DNA from: Pseudoalteromonas espejiana DSM 9414
GTDB taxonomy: Bacteria; Pseudomonadota; Gammaproteobacteria; Enterobacterales; Alteromonadaceae
Assembly (NCBI RefSeq): GCF_002221525.1
Contig: NZ_CP011028.1
Location: forward strand, 135,001 to 199,000
Direction: 5' to 3'
DNA: 64,000 nt
This document shows, in pieces, positions 10,345-18,871 of the stretch. The position numbers were made by a program, and so were the translations under genes. Each line of letters begins with the position of its first letter. Position 1 is the stretch's first letter. Under the pieces are notes generated by a model that was given only the letters and a program-made list of their open reading frames with translations, made no database searches and was not told the DNA's origin.

Positions 10345-12195
10345 ATGATGCAACATATTATTGCAGTAATTTCAGCAGTCTTAATTTGGTTAGTGTTTTA
10401 TATTTTCAATAAAGATATTGCTATTGGAGCTTTAGGAAGTATTGCAGGTTTTATAATTGTTGAGCTTTATCTTTTTATGCGAAAAAATGACATCGATCTT
10501 ACATTTCTTGGCCTGAGAAGGTTACTTTATGTATTTAAGAAGAGAAAAATAATAAAAAAATCTATTAATTACGACTCTTTGGCTGATTATACCTTTTGGT
10601 TAAAAGAGGAGTTTGTTTTTCCGCTATCCTCCTTTAATAAAAAAATAGATAAAACTGTAATTCAAAAGCTTTCAAGTTTCGAAGCCGCAATATTTATTTT
10701 ACTTGTTAATGATAACCACAATTGTATAGATTGCAGCTACCTTACTTCAGAAGATTTTAAGGAGCTTTTTACTAAAGCTCTAAAAGAGCCCTTTTATAAA
10801 AGGTTAATTCTCAAAGAATCTCTGTCGCAAATTATTAAGCCAGCTGATTTAGAAAAACTACTTATCAAGTTTGAAGAGCAATTAGCTGTAGATTGCGATT
10901 TAAGTAATGAAAATATTGATAATGATCTTTTTAAAGAAAAAGTTAAAGAGTTGTGCGCCATGGGTGGAGAAATGACAATATCAATTTTCTCAACCACCTC
11001 TCAACTATCCCACGATATATTAAAAGATTTAAAAGCCTATCAAACAAGTTCCACTAAAGTTGATATAGATTTCTATCTTTGCAGTCCAAATGTTAAAACA
11101 GACTCAGCAATTTTGGAATTAATGAAGGAGTACGAAGTCCCTGTTGGTGCTTTACCATTTCAATTTGTAAAGGTTCGCAATAAAAAAGCACATGTAGAAA
11201 TGGATATTACCCGTCGTGTATTTAGAGTGTTGCGTTCTTTTCAAGACATTAAGGATAATCAAGAGAGTTACTGTAAAACGTCGGTTTATTTATATAAAAA
11301 AAGCTACCCCGGGTGCAAAATTCGCCTAATAGAAAACAAGTTTGTTGAATTACAACCTGGTCCATTAAAGTTTGCTAATAATTTATATCGATTTCGTATC
11401 GCGAGCACTGATTCAGAAATAATACATACTCTTAGTAATGCTGTTAAAAACTTTAAAGGTGGTAATGAAGTTCAATGTATTGAATTATTAAACCAGCCAA
11501 TAGAGCAGGCTGAAAAGCAGGCATTATTAGAATTAGCAGAATGGCTAATATCAAGGGGCATAAAAACAGATGATTTATTTAATTATGCAACAGATGTTCA
11601 TGCATCTAGTGGTGATCAAGAAACTCGTACTAGGCTAAAATTTTTACAAAACAGAATAGGAACTGCTTATAAGGCTATATCTAATTTGAGTGATTCTATA
11701 AATGAAGAACTTTATGCAGAAGAAAACTTTGAACAATTGACGGGTACAGGTATTAGGGAAGTTAAAATAAACAATAAAATTAAACATATAACAGTCGCTG
11801 CTATTTTTACTAATAATAATAAAATTCTCCTAATTGAAAAAGCCAAAGAATTTTACCAAGGAAAGTATAGTCTTGTTGCAGGGCATGTTGAGTATCAAGA
11901 TAATACGCTTGCTGATGCTGTTGAGAGAGAGGTCAATGAAGAGATAGGGTTGGGCATAAGTAGCTTAAGTTATATTTTTCATATTGATGACTTAACAGAC
12001 AAATGTGGTCACGGTGGTGATCTACATGATTGGCATGTTTTTAATTCTTATGAAATCATAGATGAGAATAGTTTAAAACTTGGTGCCGAAGTTAAAAGTA
12101 TTAAATGGGTTTCTTTGAATGAACTTCAAAAAATGAAAGAAGAATTAACTGACGGTGCTTGCAAGATTTTTAATGCCATGGGTTGGTTGAAATGA
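10345..12195 (+). CDS. Membrane-anchored protein with C-terminal Nudix hydrolase domain
   Basis: This 616-residue protein is not a recognised named family member. It begins with two hydrophobic helices (about 5-21 and 25-45), followed by basic residues, so it is probably anchored in the inner membrane with the rest in the cytoplasm. The middle (about 60-470) is unrecognised. A segment near 240-270 (VDIDFYLCSPNVKTDSAILELM) has the look of a PLD-like or sensor fold, which is only a weak impression. The C-terminal ~130 residues are a Nudix domain with box residues 513-536 (GHVEY...REVNEEIGL), one residue longer than the consensus. Nudix enzymes cleave nucleoside diphosphates linked to other groups. 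AAAGG precedes the ATG. The stop overlaps the next start by 4 nt (ATGA). Confidence 0.7.
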   Translation: MMQHIIAVISAVLIWLVFYIFNKDIAIGALGSIAGFIIVELYLFMRKNDIDLTFLGLRRLLYVFKKRKIIKKSINYDSLADYTFWLKEEFVFPLSSFNKKIDKTVIQKLSSFEAAIFILLVNDNHNCIDCSYLTSEDFKELFTKALKEPFYKRLILKESLSQIIKPADLEKLLIKFEEQLAVDCDLSNENIDNDLFKEKVKELCAMGGEMTISIFSTTSQLSHDILKDLKAYQTSSTKVDIDFYLCSPNVKTDSAILELMKEYEVPVGALPFQFVKVRNKKAHVEMDITRRVFRVLRSFQDIKDNQESYCKTSVYLYKKSYPGCKIRLIENKFVELQPGPLKFANNLYRFRIASTDSEIIHTLSNAVKNFKGGNEVQCIELLNQPIEQAEKQALLELAEWLISRGIKTDDLFNYATDVHASSGDQETRTRLKFLQNRIGTAYKAISNLSDSINEELYAEENFEQLTGTGIREVKINNKIKHITVAAIFTNNNKILLIEKAKEFYQGKYSLVAGHVEYQDNTLADAVEREVNEEIGLGISSLSYIFHIDDLTDKCGHGGDLHDWHVFNSYEIIDENSLKLGAEVKSIKWVSLNELQKMKEELTDGACKIFNAMGWLK

Positions 12196-12917
12196 AAACT
12201 GTTGTTATAAGACTAACTGGCGGTGGTGCTATTTCTGAAGCTAGTACCGAAATTGATGTGCCATGGTGGGGGTATAGAAATATGCATATCACTCCTGATG
12301 TGTTCAAAGATTTACCAGTGATTATTGCAAACAACCCATCAACAAAGTTCATATTTGTTTGCGGTGGCATAGGAGCTTTTCTTTTTACTGATTTAGTTAA
12401 AAACCTAGCTATGGATAGTTATGTAGATGAAGTTGGGAAAGGCATAATTTCGATATTAAATGGTATCGCAATATCATATTTAAACTCATTTTCTATAAAC
12501 GTTTATCCAAATGAAGTACCTGTCAATGAAATAGAAAAATACTTGTTTACAACGGATGCTAGATGCTTTTTTATTAAGCCTGATTCAGGTTGTGTTAGCA
12601 GTGATTCACTTGCTGCAGAAGCCGCTTTTTTAACTAAAGCAGACCTTCTGTTATATGTAAAAAAAGGTGCCCCTCAATATCATGTTGGTTTCGATAAACC
12701 AACAATCATAAATCGCTGGTCATTAGATGATATAGAGCTTAAATCTCTTACTTTATATGAAGATCAAAATAAGCATTATGTGCTTGATTATCAGGCATGC
12801 TCCATACTCAAATCCAATTCTAACGAAACTTATATTATTCCTCCTGAAATTATTAAAGAGATCAATACGAGCTTTTTTCCTGGTAGTAACTCAGAATTAG
12901 TAACAAGGGTCTATTAA
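12192..12917 (+). CDS. Amino-acid-kinase-fold protein, UMP-kinase-like
   Basis: The 241-residue protein shows the pattern of the amino acid kinase fold as in archaeal-type UMP kinases. VVIRLTGGGAISE (residues 4-16) stands where the phosphate-binding N-terminal loop lies, FIFVCGGIGAF (53-63) is the second glycine loop, and DSGCVSSDSLAAEAAFLTKADLLLYVKKGAPQY (131-163) resembles the conserved D-A-LA-LAD-L-I-VDGVY region. UMP kinases phosphorylate UMP; related folds act on carbamate, glutamate or molybdate. The match is remote, and substrate and activity are unknown. The ATG at 12192 overlaps the previous stop as ATGA, and the next gene starts immediately after the stop, so the three genes are translationally coupled. 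Confidence 0.55.
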   Translation: MKTVVIRLTGGGAISEASTEIDVPWWGYRNMHITPDVFKDLPVIIANNPSTKFIFVCGGIGAFLFTDLVKNLAMDSYVDEVGKGIISILNGIAISYLNSFSINVYPNEVPVNEIEKYLFTTDARCFFIKPDSGCVSSDSLAAEAAFLTKADLLLYVKKGAPQYHVGFDKPTIINRWSLDDIELKSLTLYEDQNKHYVLDYQACSILKSNSNETYIIPPEIIKEINTSFFPGSNSELVTRVY

Positions 12918-13481
12918 ATGGTATTAAGTTCCGAAAGCATAAAAAAAGAACTAATTGAAGGTAAGCTTGTCATTGAGGGTTTTAAAGAAAGCTCATTCAG
13001 ACCTGCAAGCTATTTACTTAGGCTAAGTGACCACATACTTTTAATGGAACAGCACGATAGAGAAATTGATACTAAATCTACAGATACGAAATCTTTTTTT
13101 AAAGCGATACAAATTCCAATTGAAGGGTATGTATTAAAACCAGGTGATTTTATATTGGGGGCTTCTGTTGAGTCTTTGAGTTTACCTAGTTTTTTGTGCG
13201 GAGAGCTAAGTCAGCTATCCTGCTACGCTAGAGTGGGGCTGAACATTAACTTTAGCGCTAATTATGTTGCACCTACATTTGGTCACAATAACCCATCATC
13301 TATTACCTTCGAGATAAAAAATGAATCTTGTAACGATATTCGCATATATCCCAGAGTGAATTTTTGTCACATACGTTTTATACAAACTGATTTGGATGTT
13401 AAAAGTTCATATAATGGAATATATAGTGGCCATAAAGAAGCTAAGGCAGCTGACTTTAGTACAAAGCCAGCGAAGGGTTAA
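12918..13481 (+). CDS. dCTP deaminase-like protein
   Basis: The 187 residues follow the dCTP deaminase/dUTPase superfamily: VLSSESIKKELIEGKLVI (2-19), RPASYLLRL (28-36), YVLKPGDFILGASVE (71-85), GELSQLSCYARVGL (95-108) and ITFEIKN (129-135). The general-base Glu (E132) and the Arg of the ARxGL motif (R105) are kept. The usual RSS before it reads LSC, and the IDPG segment reads VAPT with about four extra residues, so substrate handling may differ from housekeeping Dcd. Dcd converts dCTP to dUTP, the substrate of the upstream Dut. The start follows the previous stop with zero spacing. Its 3' end overlaps the convergent yrfG by 4 nt. Confidence 0.75.
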   Translation: MVLSSESIKKELIEGKLVIEGFKESSFRPASYLLRLSDHILLMEQHDREIDTKSTDTKSFFKAIQIPIEGYVLKPGDFILGASVESLSLPSFLCGELSQLSCYARVGLNINFSANYVAPTFGHNNPSSITFEIKNESCNDIRIYPRVNFCHIRFIQTDLDVKSSYNGIYSGHKEAKAADFSTKPAKG

Positions 13482-14125
13482 ATAAGCTTACGGTAGTCGG
13501 TAACGTTTAAGTAATCGGCTATTACATTATGTGGTTGCTTACTGTCTGGGTTAGCAACCGCAAGTAAATGCTCGATGCCGTATTCTCTAGCGGCATTTAA
13601 CACCGGCACACTGTCATCAACAAACAGGGTACGTTGTTTATTAAAGCCTAAGTCTTTTTGTACTTGATGCCACAAACTTTGCTGCTCTTTACTCACTCCG
13701 TATTGGTGAGTCGACACCACACCATCTAAATAATTGTCTATGGCGGTGTGTTCAAATTTGAGCATGACGTTTTCAGGGTGGGCGTTAGTTAACAATATTA
13801 GCTCTTTACCCGCTTTTTTCAGCTCAGTTAAAAAGTGAGGTACATCTTCACGCACTTGTATTAAATGCTGTGTTTGGCGCTTTAATTCCATAATGGGCAA
13901 ATTAAGTTGCTCTTCCCAATAGTCTAAGCAATACCATTGTATTTGCCCGCTTACCGCTTGATAGCGTTTGTGCATATCGGCTTTCGCTTCATCAAGGGTT
14001 ATATTGCGAGTGAGTGCAAGTTGCTCAGGAACAACATTAAGCCAAAAATGACTATCGAAATGTAAATCGAGTAATGTTCCGTCCATATCGAGTAAAACGG
14101 TATCGATTTTTGACCAATTTAGCAT
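13478..14125 (-). CDS. yrfG: HAD-family GMP/IMP nucleotidase YrfG
   Basis: The 215-residue haloacid dehalogenase-superfamily hydrolase dephosphorylates purine nucleoside monophosphates in E. coli. Motif I is LLDMDGTLLD (residues 11-20, with the nucleophile Asp), motif II LLTNAHPENV (about 111-120) and motif III/IV TLFVDDSVPVL with paired Asp. The N-terminal start MLNWSKIDTVLLDMDGTL is typical of YrfG. It is divergent from nudE, a neighbour also in E. coli (yrfG-igaA-nudE region). This marks the right, conserved side of the nucleotide cassette. Confidence 0.88.
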   Translation of the reverse strand: MLNWSKIDTVLLDMDGTLLDLHFDSHFWLNVVPEQLALTRNITLDEAKADMHKRYQAVSGQIQWYCLDYWEEQLNLPIMELKRQTQHLIQVREDVPHFLTELKKAGKELILLTNAHPENVMLKFEHTAIDNYLDGVVSTHQYGVSKEQQSLWHQVQKDLGFNKQRTLFVDDSVPVLNAAREYGIEHLLAVANPDSKQPHNVIADYLNVTDYRKLI

Positions 14126-14187
14126 GGGCTTTTCCTTGTGAAAAGTTTATGATTAAGCACAACTGCCATGATAGCAAAATAACGCCA

Positions 14188-14760
14188 ATGACACAGAAAA
14201 AGCACCCAACTCCACCGCAAATTATCAGCAATGATGTCGTCGCTAAAAGCCGCCTATTCACTGTTGAATCGTTAGAACTTAAATTCTCTAATAACGAAGA
14301 GCGCCAGTACGAGCGTATTCGCGGCGGTGGCCGAGGTGCAGTGATGATTGTGCCTATTACTGCCGATAACGAAATGCTACTAGTGCGAGAGTATTGCGCT
14401 GGTACAAACGACTATCAGTTAGGGTTTCCGAAGGGGTTAATAGATCCGGGCGAAACCCCACAGCAAGCAGCAAATCGAGAGCTTAAAGAAGAAGTGGGCT
14501 TTGGCGCTGAGTTTTTTGAGCCGCTTAAAGTGGTGTCTATGGCGCCAAGTTATTTTAATGCCACTATGCATATTTTGTTTGCCAAGCAGCTATATCCGCA
14601 AACGTTGCCTGGTGATGAGCCAGAGCCGTTAGTGGTTGTTAAGTGGCCATTAACTGATTGGCAGTCATTATTAGAGCAAGAAGATTTTACCGAAGCTCGC
14701 AGTGTTGCCGCTTTGCTATTATTAAATAAATACCTAGCGTCTGGAGCTGCGAATGAATAA
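14188..14760 (+). CDS. nudE: ADP compounds hydrolase NudE
   Basis: This Nudix hydrolase cleaves ADP-ribose, NADH and diadenosine polyphosphates to AMP and a second phosphate. The 190 residues carry the Nudix box GLIDPGETPQQAANRELKEEVGF, then MAPSYFNATMHI and GDEPEPL, all diagnostic of NudE (E. coli has MAPSYFSSKMNI and GDEPEPL). The ATG at 14188 (MTQKKHPTPP) is chosen by comparison with E. coli NudE; upstream in-frame starts would overlap yrfG. The end overlaps cysQ by 8 nt, so the two are coupled. Confidence 0.93.
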   Translation: MTQKKHPTPPQIISNDVVAKSRLFTVESLELKFSNNEERQYERIRGGGRGAVMIVPITADNEMLLVREYCAGTNDYQLGFPKGLIDPGETPQQAANRELKEEVGFGAEFFEPLKVVSMAPSYFNATMHILFAKQLYPQTLPGDEPEPLVVVKWPLTDWQSLLEQEDFTEARSVAALLLLNKYLASGAANE

Positions 14761-15544
14761 ATTATTAGAGCCATGTATAGCGCTTGCACAAAGTGCAGGT
14801 GATGTAATTATGGCTATTTATAAAAAAGATGATATTGGCCAACAAGAAAAGTCTGACAGTACCCCAGTTACAAAAGCTGACCTGGCTTCTAATGATGTTT
14901 TGGTAGCTGGCCTGCAGGCACTTGCACCCGACATTCCAATTATGTCAGAAGAAACGCCTATTCCGGCCCTAGCTGACAGACAAAACTGGCAGCGGTATTG
15001 GTTACTTGATCCTATGGATGGCACTGGCGAGTTTATTTTAGAAAGTGGTGACTTTGCCGTAAATATTGCGCTTATTGAAAACAACCACCCTGTGCTGGGG
15101 GTTATTCATTGGCCAGCCAAAGGTATTACTTACTTTGCTACTGCAAATAACGGTGCGTTTAAGCGTGAAAATGGCAGCGATACTAAAATGTCGGTAGCAA
15201 CACCCGATAACTTAACGCTTGCCGTAAGCCGCAGACAAAAAATTGAGGCTGTGAGTCAGTATTTAAATACTCAGTTTGCCACCATCGCCGTTGGCTCGTG
15301 TTCGTTAAAAGCGTGTATTGTTGCAGAGGGCAAAGCCGATTGCTTTTTAAGAATTGGTCCAACAGGTGAGTGGGATACTGGGGCTTCTCAAGTAATTGTA
15401 GAGGAAGCGGGCGGTTGTATAACCGATGCTGAGTTTAACCCTCTTACTTACAACCAGCGCGAGAGCACAGAAAATCCAGACTTTATTGTTATGGGACACC
15501 CTGACTGGGAGTTTCAAAAAATGATAAGCCCGCATCAAAGGTAG
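14753..15544 (+). CDS. cysQ: 3'(2'),5'-bisphosphate nucleotidase CysQ
   Basis: This Mg-dependent phosphatase of the inositol monophosphatase superfamily converts PAP (adenosine 3',5'-bisphosphate) to AMP, removing the inhibitory by-product of PAPS reduction. The 263 residues show VTKADLASND (about 39-48), MSEET, the metal-binding WLLDPMDGTGEF (DPxDGT) and GPTGEWDTGASQVIVEEAGG. The canonical LDGTKEF reads MDGTGEF here. It overlaps nudE by 8 nt. The function links to the cysJIH genes further along this window, where PAP is produced. Confidence 0.93.
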   Translation: MNKLLEPCIALAQSAGDVIMAIYKKDDIGQQEKSDSTPVTKADLASNDVLVAGLQALAPDIPIMSEETPIPALADRQNWQRYWLLDPMDGTGEFILESGDFAVNIALIENNHPVLGVIHWPAKGITYFATANNGAFKRENGSDTKMSVATPDNLTLAVSRRQKIEAVSQYLNTQFATIAVGSCSLKACIVAEGKADCFLRIGPTGEWDTGASQVIVEEAGGCITDAEFNPLTYNQRESTENPDFIVMGHPDWEFQKMISPHQR

Positions 15545-15605
15545 CTATTTAAAGAGTGGTTTGGTTGGTTTTTGTTCGGTTGAACGCAATTAACTAGTTA
15601 AAGCC

Positions 15606-15633
15606 TTGCAATATAAGTTTATTCCTATATTAT
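15606..15633 (+). promoter_or_regulatory. Probable sigma-70 promoter of the initiator tRNA cluster
   Basis: TTGCAA (15606-15611) and TATTAT (15628-15633) are separated by 16 nt. They are followed by AGCGCTC, a GC-rich discriminator typical of stringently controlled stable-RNA promoters. The first tRNA begins 60 nt later. Confidence 0.7.
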
Positions 15634-15692
15634 AGCGCTCTCTTCGAAACAGGCTCGTGATTAACACGAAACTATTTCAAAGAAATTACAGG

Positions 15693-15769
<77 letters not shown>

Positions 15770-15852
15770 ATTTCCTATAGAGGATTGAGGTTACTGTAAA
15801 ACTCTAACTTAAGAGATTAAATTAAGTAGTCGATAGACTTAAAATATACAGG

Positions 15853-15929
<77 letters not shown>

Positions 15930-15980
15930 ATTTCTTCTAGAGGATTGAGGTTACTGTAGAATGTTAGTTAAGGAAAAGCT

Positions 15981-16043
15981 TGTCGGTCTCAGCTCTTCAT
16001 TAGCCAGCAAAGGTCGTCGGTTCAAATCCGGCTCCCGCAACCA
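15981..16043 (+). pseudogene. Degenerate initiator tRNA remnant 1
   Basis: The 3' half from AAGGTCGTCGG to the final CCA (16010-16043) is identical to the intact tRNAs. The acceptor 5' strand and D-arm are lost, and the anticodon arm is replaced by CTCAGCTCTTCATTAGCCAG. It cannot form a normal cloverleaf. Confidence 0.75.
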
Positions 16044-16111
16044 ATTTCCTTTAGGGAGTTGGCAGCCACGTTGTAATGTAAGCAACGCTAAATAAGTATA
16101 CATATTTCAGG

Positions 16112-16188
<77 letters not shown>

Positions 16189-16214
16189 CTGAAATAAAAT
16201 GTTAGAATGAATCG

Positions 16215-16237
16215 ACACTCTATATGAGTGTTTTTTT
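16215..16237 (+). terminator. Intrinsic terminator of the tRNA cluster
   Basis: ACACTC (16215-16220) pairs with GAGTGT (16226-16231) over TATAT, followed by a run of T. A diverged copy of this segment with a weaker stem (ACGC/GCGT) recurs at 16382-16397. Confidence 0.8.
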
Positions 16238-16249
16238 ATGTCTAAAATT

Positions 16250-16353
16250 CAGCGCAATGGATAGCTCGTCGGTCTCAGCTTTCCATTAGCCAGCAAAGGT
16301 CGTCTTCACTGCGTTAGGCATTCACCTTTCATAAGCTCAGGCTCCCGCAACCA
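16250..16353 (+). pseudogene. Degenerate initiator tRNA remnant 2
   Basis: It begins CAGCGCAATGGATAGCTCGTCGG, an eroded acceptor/D-arm. It has the same replaced anticodon arm as remnant 1 (TCTCAGCT, then CATTAGCCAGCAAAGGTCGTC), then a foreign ~37-nt insertion in the T-arm, and ends CTCCCGCAACCA. The downstream 60 nt resemble those after tRNA copy 3, so the whole tRNA-terminator unit was duplicated. Confidence 0.75.
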
Positions 16354-16559
16354 CTGAAATAATAAGTTTTATTAAATCGACACGCCTAAAGCGTTTTTTT
16401 ATGCCTAAAATTTATGTTTATTTCCTCATTAAACACTCTCAGGTTTATACCCCCAAGCAATATTCTATAAATGTTATAAACTTCTCTAAAAAAGCGTTAT
16501 TACTTAAAACTTTATATTGTTTGTGTTAAAACAACACAAATATTTTTAGGCTGTTACAC

Positions 16560-17174
16560 ATGACTGAACTGTACCATTGGTTTGATTTAATAGGCATTGC
16601 TGTGTTTGCTATTACGGGCACTTTAGTTGCGCACGAAAAGAAAATGGATGGCTTTGGTGTTGTGGTATTGGCAACTGTCACAGCGATTGGTGGTGGGACA
16701 GTTCGCGATGTTATTTTGGATGTTCCCGTGTTTTGGCTTCATGACCAAAGTTACTTTTATGCCATTTTAGCCGCAGTCTTGATCACTACTCGACTTATTA
16801 ATAAGCAAAAATCGATTCCGCATTACACTTTGCAAATTGCTGATGCGTTCGGCTTAGCTTTTTTTGCCGTTATGGGTACTCAAAAAGCATTGCTGGCGGG
16901 TATGCCGCATATGACTGCGATTATAATGGGGGTTATCACGGGGTGCTTTGGCGGTATGATCCGCGATGTGCTTGCGCGCGAAATTCCTATGCTGTTAAAA
17001 GGCGAGCTATATGCTATTACCTGTATAGCGGGCGGTATTGTTTATACGCTTGGAATTTATTTTGAAATAGCAACCGAACTTGCCATGGTTTTAGCGATGT
17101 TAACCACTTTATTGCTACGTATTGCCGCTATTAAATGGCAAATTACAGTACACGTTTTTAATTATTCTGACTAA
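16560..17174 (+). CDS. yicG: YicG/UPF0126 (TRIC-type) membrane protein
   Basis: The 204-residue integral membrane protein has about seven hydrophobic helices. It contains two internal repeats with the hallmark glycine motifs TAIGGGTVRDVIL (about residues 43-55) and TGCFGGMIRDVLAREIP (about 128-144). The family is related to trimeric intracellular cation channels; in bacteria it may conduct cations or small molecules across the inner membrane, though the physiological substrate is not settled. The length equals E. coli YicG (205). A small terminator separates it from comM. Confidence 0.88.
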   Translation: MTELYHWFDLIGIAVFAITGTLVAHEKKMDGFGVVVLATVTAIGGGTVRDVILDVPVFWLHDQSYFYAILAAVLITTRLINKQKSIPHYTLQIADAFGLAFFAVMGTQKALLAGMPHMTAIIMGVITGCFGGMIRDVLAREIPMLLKGELYAITCIAGGIVYTLGIYFEIATELAMVLAMLTTLLLRIAAIKWQITVHVFNYSD

Positions 17175-17176
17175 AC

Positions 17177-17196
17177 TGGTGTAATCACACCATTTT
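17177..17196 (+). terminator. Short intrinsic terminator between yicG and comM
   Basis: TGGTGT (17177-17182) pairs with ACACCA (17187-17192) over AATC, followed by TTTT. Confidence 0.5.
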
Positions 17197-17208
17197 CTAG
17201 GATAAGGA

Positions 17209-17871
17209 ATGTCGTTAGCTCGCATATATTCTCGTGCTCAAGTGGGCATAAATGCTCCAGAAGTGATTGTAGAAGTTCACCTAGGGAATGGTTTACCAGC
17301 TTTTCATATTGTAGGGCTCCCTGAGGCCTCAGTTAAAGAATCTAAAGACAGAGTGCGCAGTGCACTTGAGAACTCTCAATTTGGTTTTCCCGATCAACGC
17401 ATAACCGTAAATTTAGCCCCTGCCGATTTACCTAAAGATGGTGGCCGGTTTGATTTAGCCATTGCGGTAGGTATTTTAGTGGCCTCTGGCCAGGTTGTTT
17501 GCCCTGATATTCATAAGTACGAATTTTACGGTGAGCTTGCACTTAATGGTGAGGTACGTGGCGTTAACGCTATTTTGCCCTCGGTACTTGCTGCAAAAGA
17601 GCAAGACCGCTGTTGTTTTTTACCTTTTGCGAACGACAGCCTAGCGAGTTTAGTAAATGGTGTTAAACGCAAAGCGGTTAATTCATTACAAGAAGTGTGG
17701 GGTGATTTACTCAATCAGCAGCCTTTACCTTTAAATATTGAATACCCAGATTGCGCGCAGTCTCCTGACTTTTTACTCGATTTAAGTGATGTTAAAGGCC
17801 AGCCTGGCGCCAAGCGGGTATTAGAAATTGCCGCCGCTGGAGGCCATAATTTACTTAACTGCATGTCCTAA
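17209..17871 (+). pseudogene. comM: comM (yifB) 5' fragment, interrupted by an integrated element
   Basis: ComM is a hexameric AAA+ helicase of the Mg-chelatase-like family that extends branch migration during natural transformation. This part encodes the N-terminal half: MSLARIYSRAQVGINAP, the ribosomal-S5-like domain with VGLPEASVKESKDRVRSA (about residues 36-53) and NLAPADLPKDGGRFDLAIAVGIL (about 66-88). It runs to AAGGHNLL at the junction, after which the frame reads four element codons (NCMS) and stops. The Walker A motif and the whole ATPase lie 5.5 kb away at 23396. GATAAGGA precedes the ATG. A stable truncated protein is possible but would lack ATPase activity. Confidence 0.95.
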
Positions 17872-17880
17872 TAGACCCAT
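17853..17880. repeat. Left attachment site (attL) with element inverted arm
   Basis: The shared core ACTT (17853-17856) is followed by the element half-site, which contains TCCTAATAGACCCAT at 17866-17880. This is the exact reverse complement of the arm at 23373-23387. Confidence 0.85.
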
Positions 17881-17908
17881 AAATTAATGTAACCCTCAGA
17901 GGCCTCTA

Positions 17909-18607
17909 ATGAAGCTTATTTGTCTTTTATTCTTTACAGCTTTCGCGTGTTTAACTCATGCGGGTGGTATCCCAAGCTCATGGTCTAAAGCTAAGCAAAT
18001 AGTCAGAGATAAGGTGTATTTTGACCATAAGATAACTAAGTATTGTGGCTGTTCTTATGAGCCTAAAGGAGTTAGTGGGGGAGTTATTGATACTACCTCA
18101 TGTGGTTACAATGGTTCTGGAATGAAGTATCAAAATGCTATAAATGTTCTTGATTGGGAGCATGTTGTGCCTGCCTCTTTGACACCAGCTAAGGAAATGA
18201 ATTGTTGGGTTAATGGTAGTCGTAGTATATGCGAAAGGACTTCTAAAGAGGCTAAGGCTATCATTTTTGACCTTCATAACCTCGTGCCTTCAATAGGGCA
18301 AACTAATCGAATCAGGTCTAACTCAAGGTATGGGATTATCGAAGGGGAAGAGCAAAGGCTGGGTTTATGTGATTTTGAATGGTCTAAAGGTATTACTGAA
18401 CCGTCGGAACGAATTCGAGGTGAATTGGCTAGAGTGTGGTTGTATATGAGTTATAGACACAACGTCGTTATGCCTGAAGGTGAGCGCCTAATGTTTCTTA
18501 GGTGGTCTCTTAGTGACCCACCTGATGAGTGGGAATATACTAGGAATGCTAGGATTAAGGAGCTTCAAGGTAACTCTAATATATTCATCGATATGTTTAA
18601 ATATTAG
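17909..18607 (+). CDS. Secreted endonuclease I (EndA/Dns family), element cargo
   Basis: The 232-residue protein has a signal peptide (residues 1-18, MKLICLLFFTAFACLTHAG) and the EndA/Dns nuclease domain: YCGCSY, the catalytic DWEHVVPASL (about 83-92), DLHNLVPSIGQTNRIRSNSRYG, the RGELARVWLYM helix and WEYTRNARIKELQGNSN near the end. Paired Cys residues suggest periplasmic disulfides. It cuts double-stranded DNA in the periplasm or outside the cell. The E of the usual SVGEVN reads Q (SIGQTN). It lies 29 nt inside the left attachment arm. On related mobile elements, such nucleases block natural transformation. A different endonuclease I is encoded at 46549-48180. Confidence 0.88.
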   Translation: MKLICLLFFTAFACLTHAGGIPSSWSKAKQIVRDKVYFDHKITKYCGCSYEPKGVSGGVIDTTSCGYNGSGMKYQNAINVLDWEHVVPASLTPAKEMNCWVNGSRSICERTSKEAKAIIFDLHNLVPSIGQTNRIRSNSRYGIIEGEEQRLGLCDFEWSKGITEPSERIRGELARVWLYMSYRHNVVMPEGERLMFLRWSLSDPPDEWEYTRNARIKELQGNSNIFIDMFKY

Positions 18608-18871
18608 TTTAGTTGAGCAGTAAATCGTGACGAGTGGCGTTAATAACCTAGCGAGCATTCATTAGATAAGTGATTACTTAGTGTTTGTTCGTGTTAGCTG
18701 TTAACACCTGAAGAGGCATCTTATACAACACTATACGAGTTTATACCGTAAGCTTATCGAGCATAAGTTTGAATATAATCATGTTTACTGCATGGTCTAA
18801 AAACCCCTACAGACCTTATATATAAAGACCTGCAGAGGAGTTCTTATGTATAACTATAGGATAGGGCTGAG

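Noticed and set aside
10345..13481. Cassette as a typical CBASS or retron system
   Set aside because: No cyclase, reverse transcriptase, Cap-type or SAVED motif was recognised in any of its proteins.
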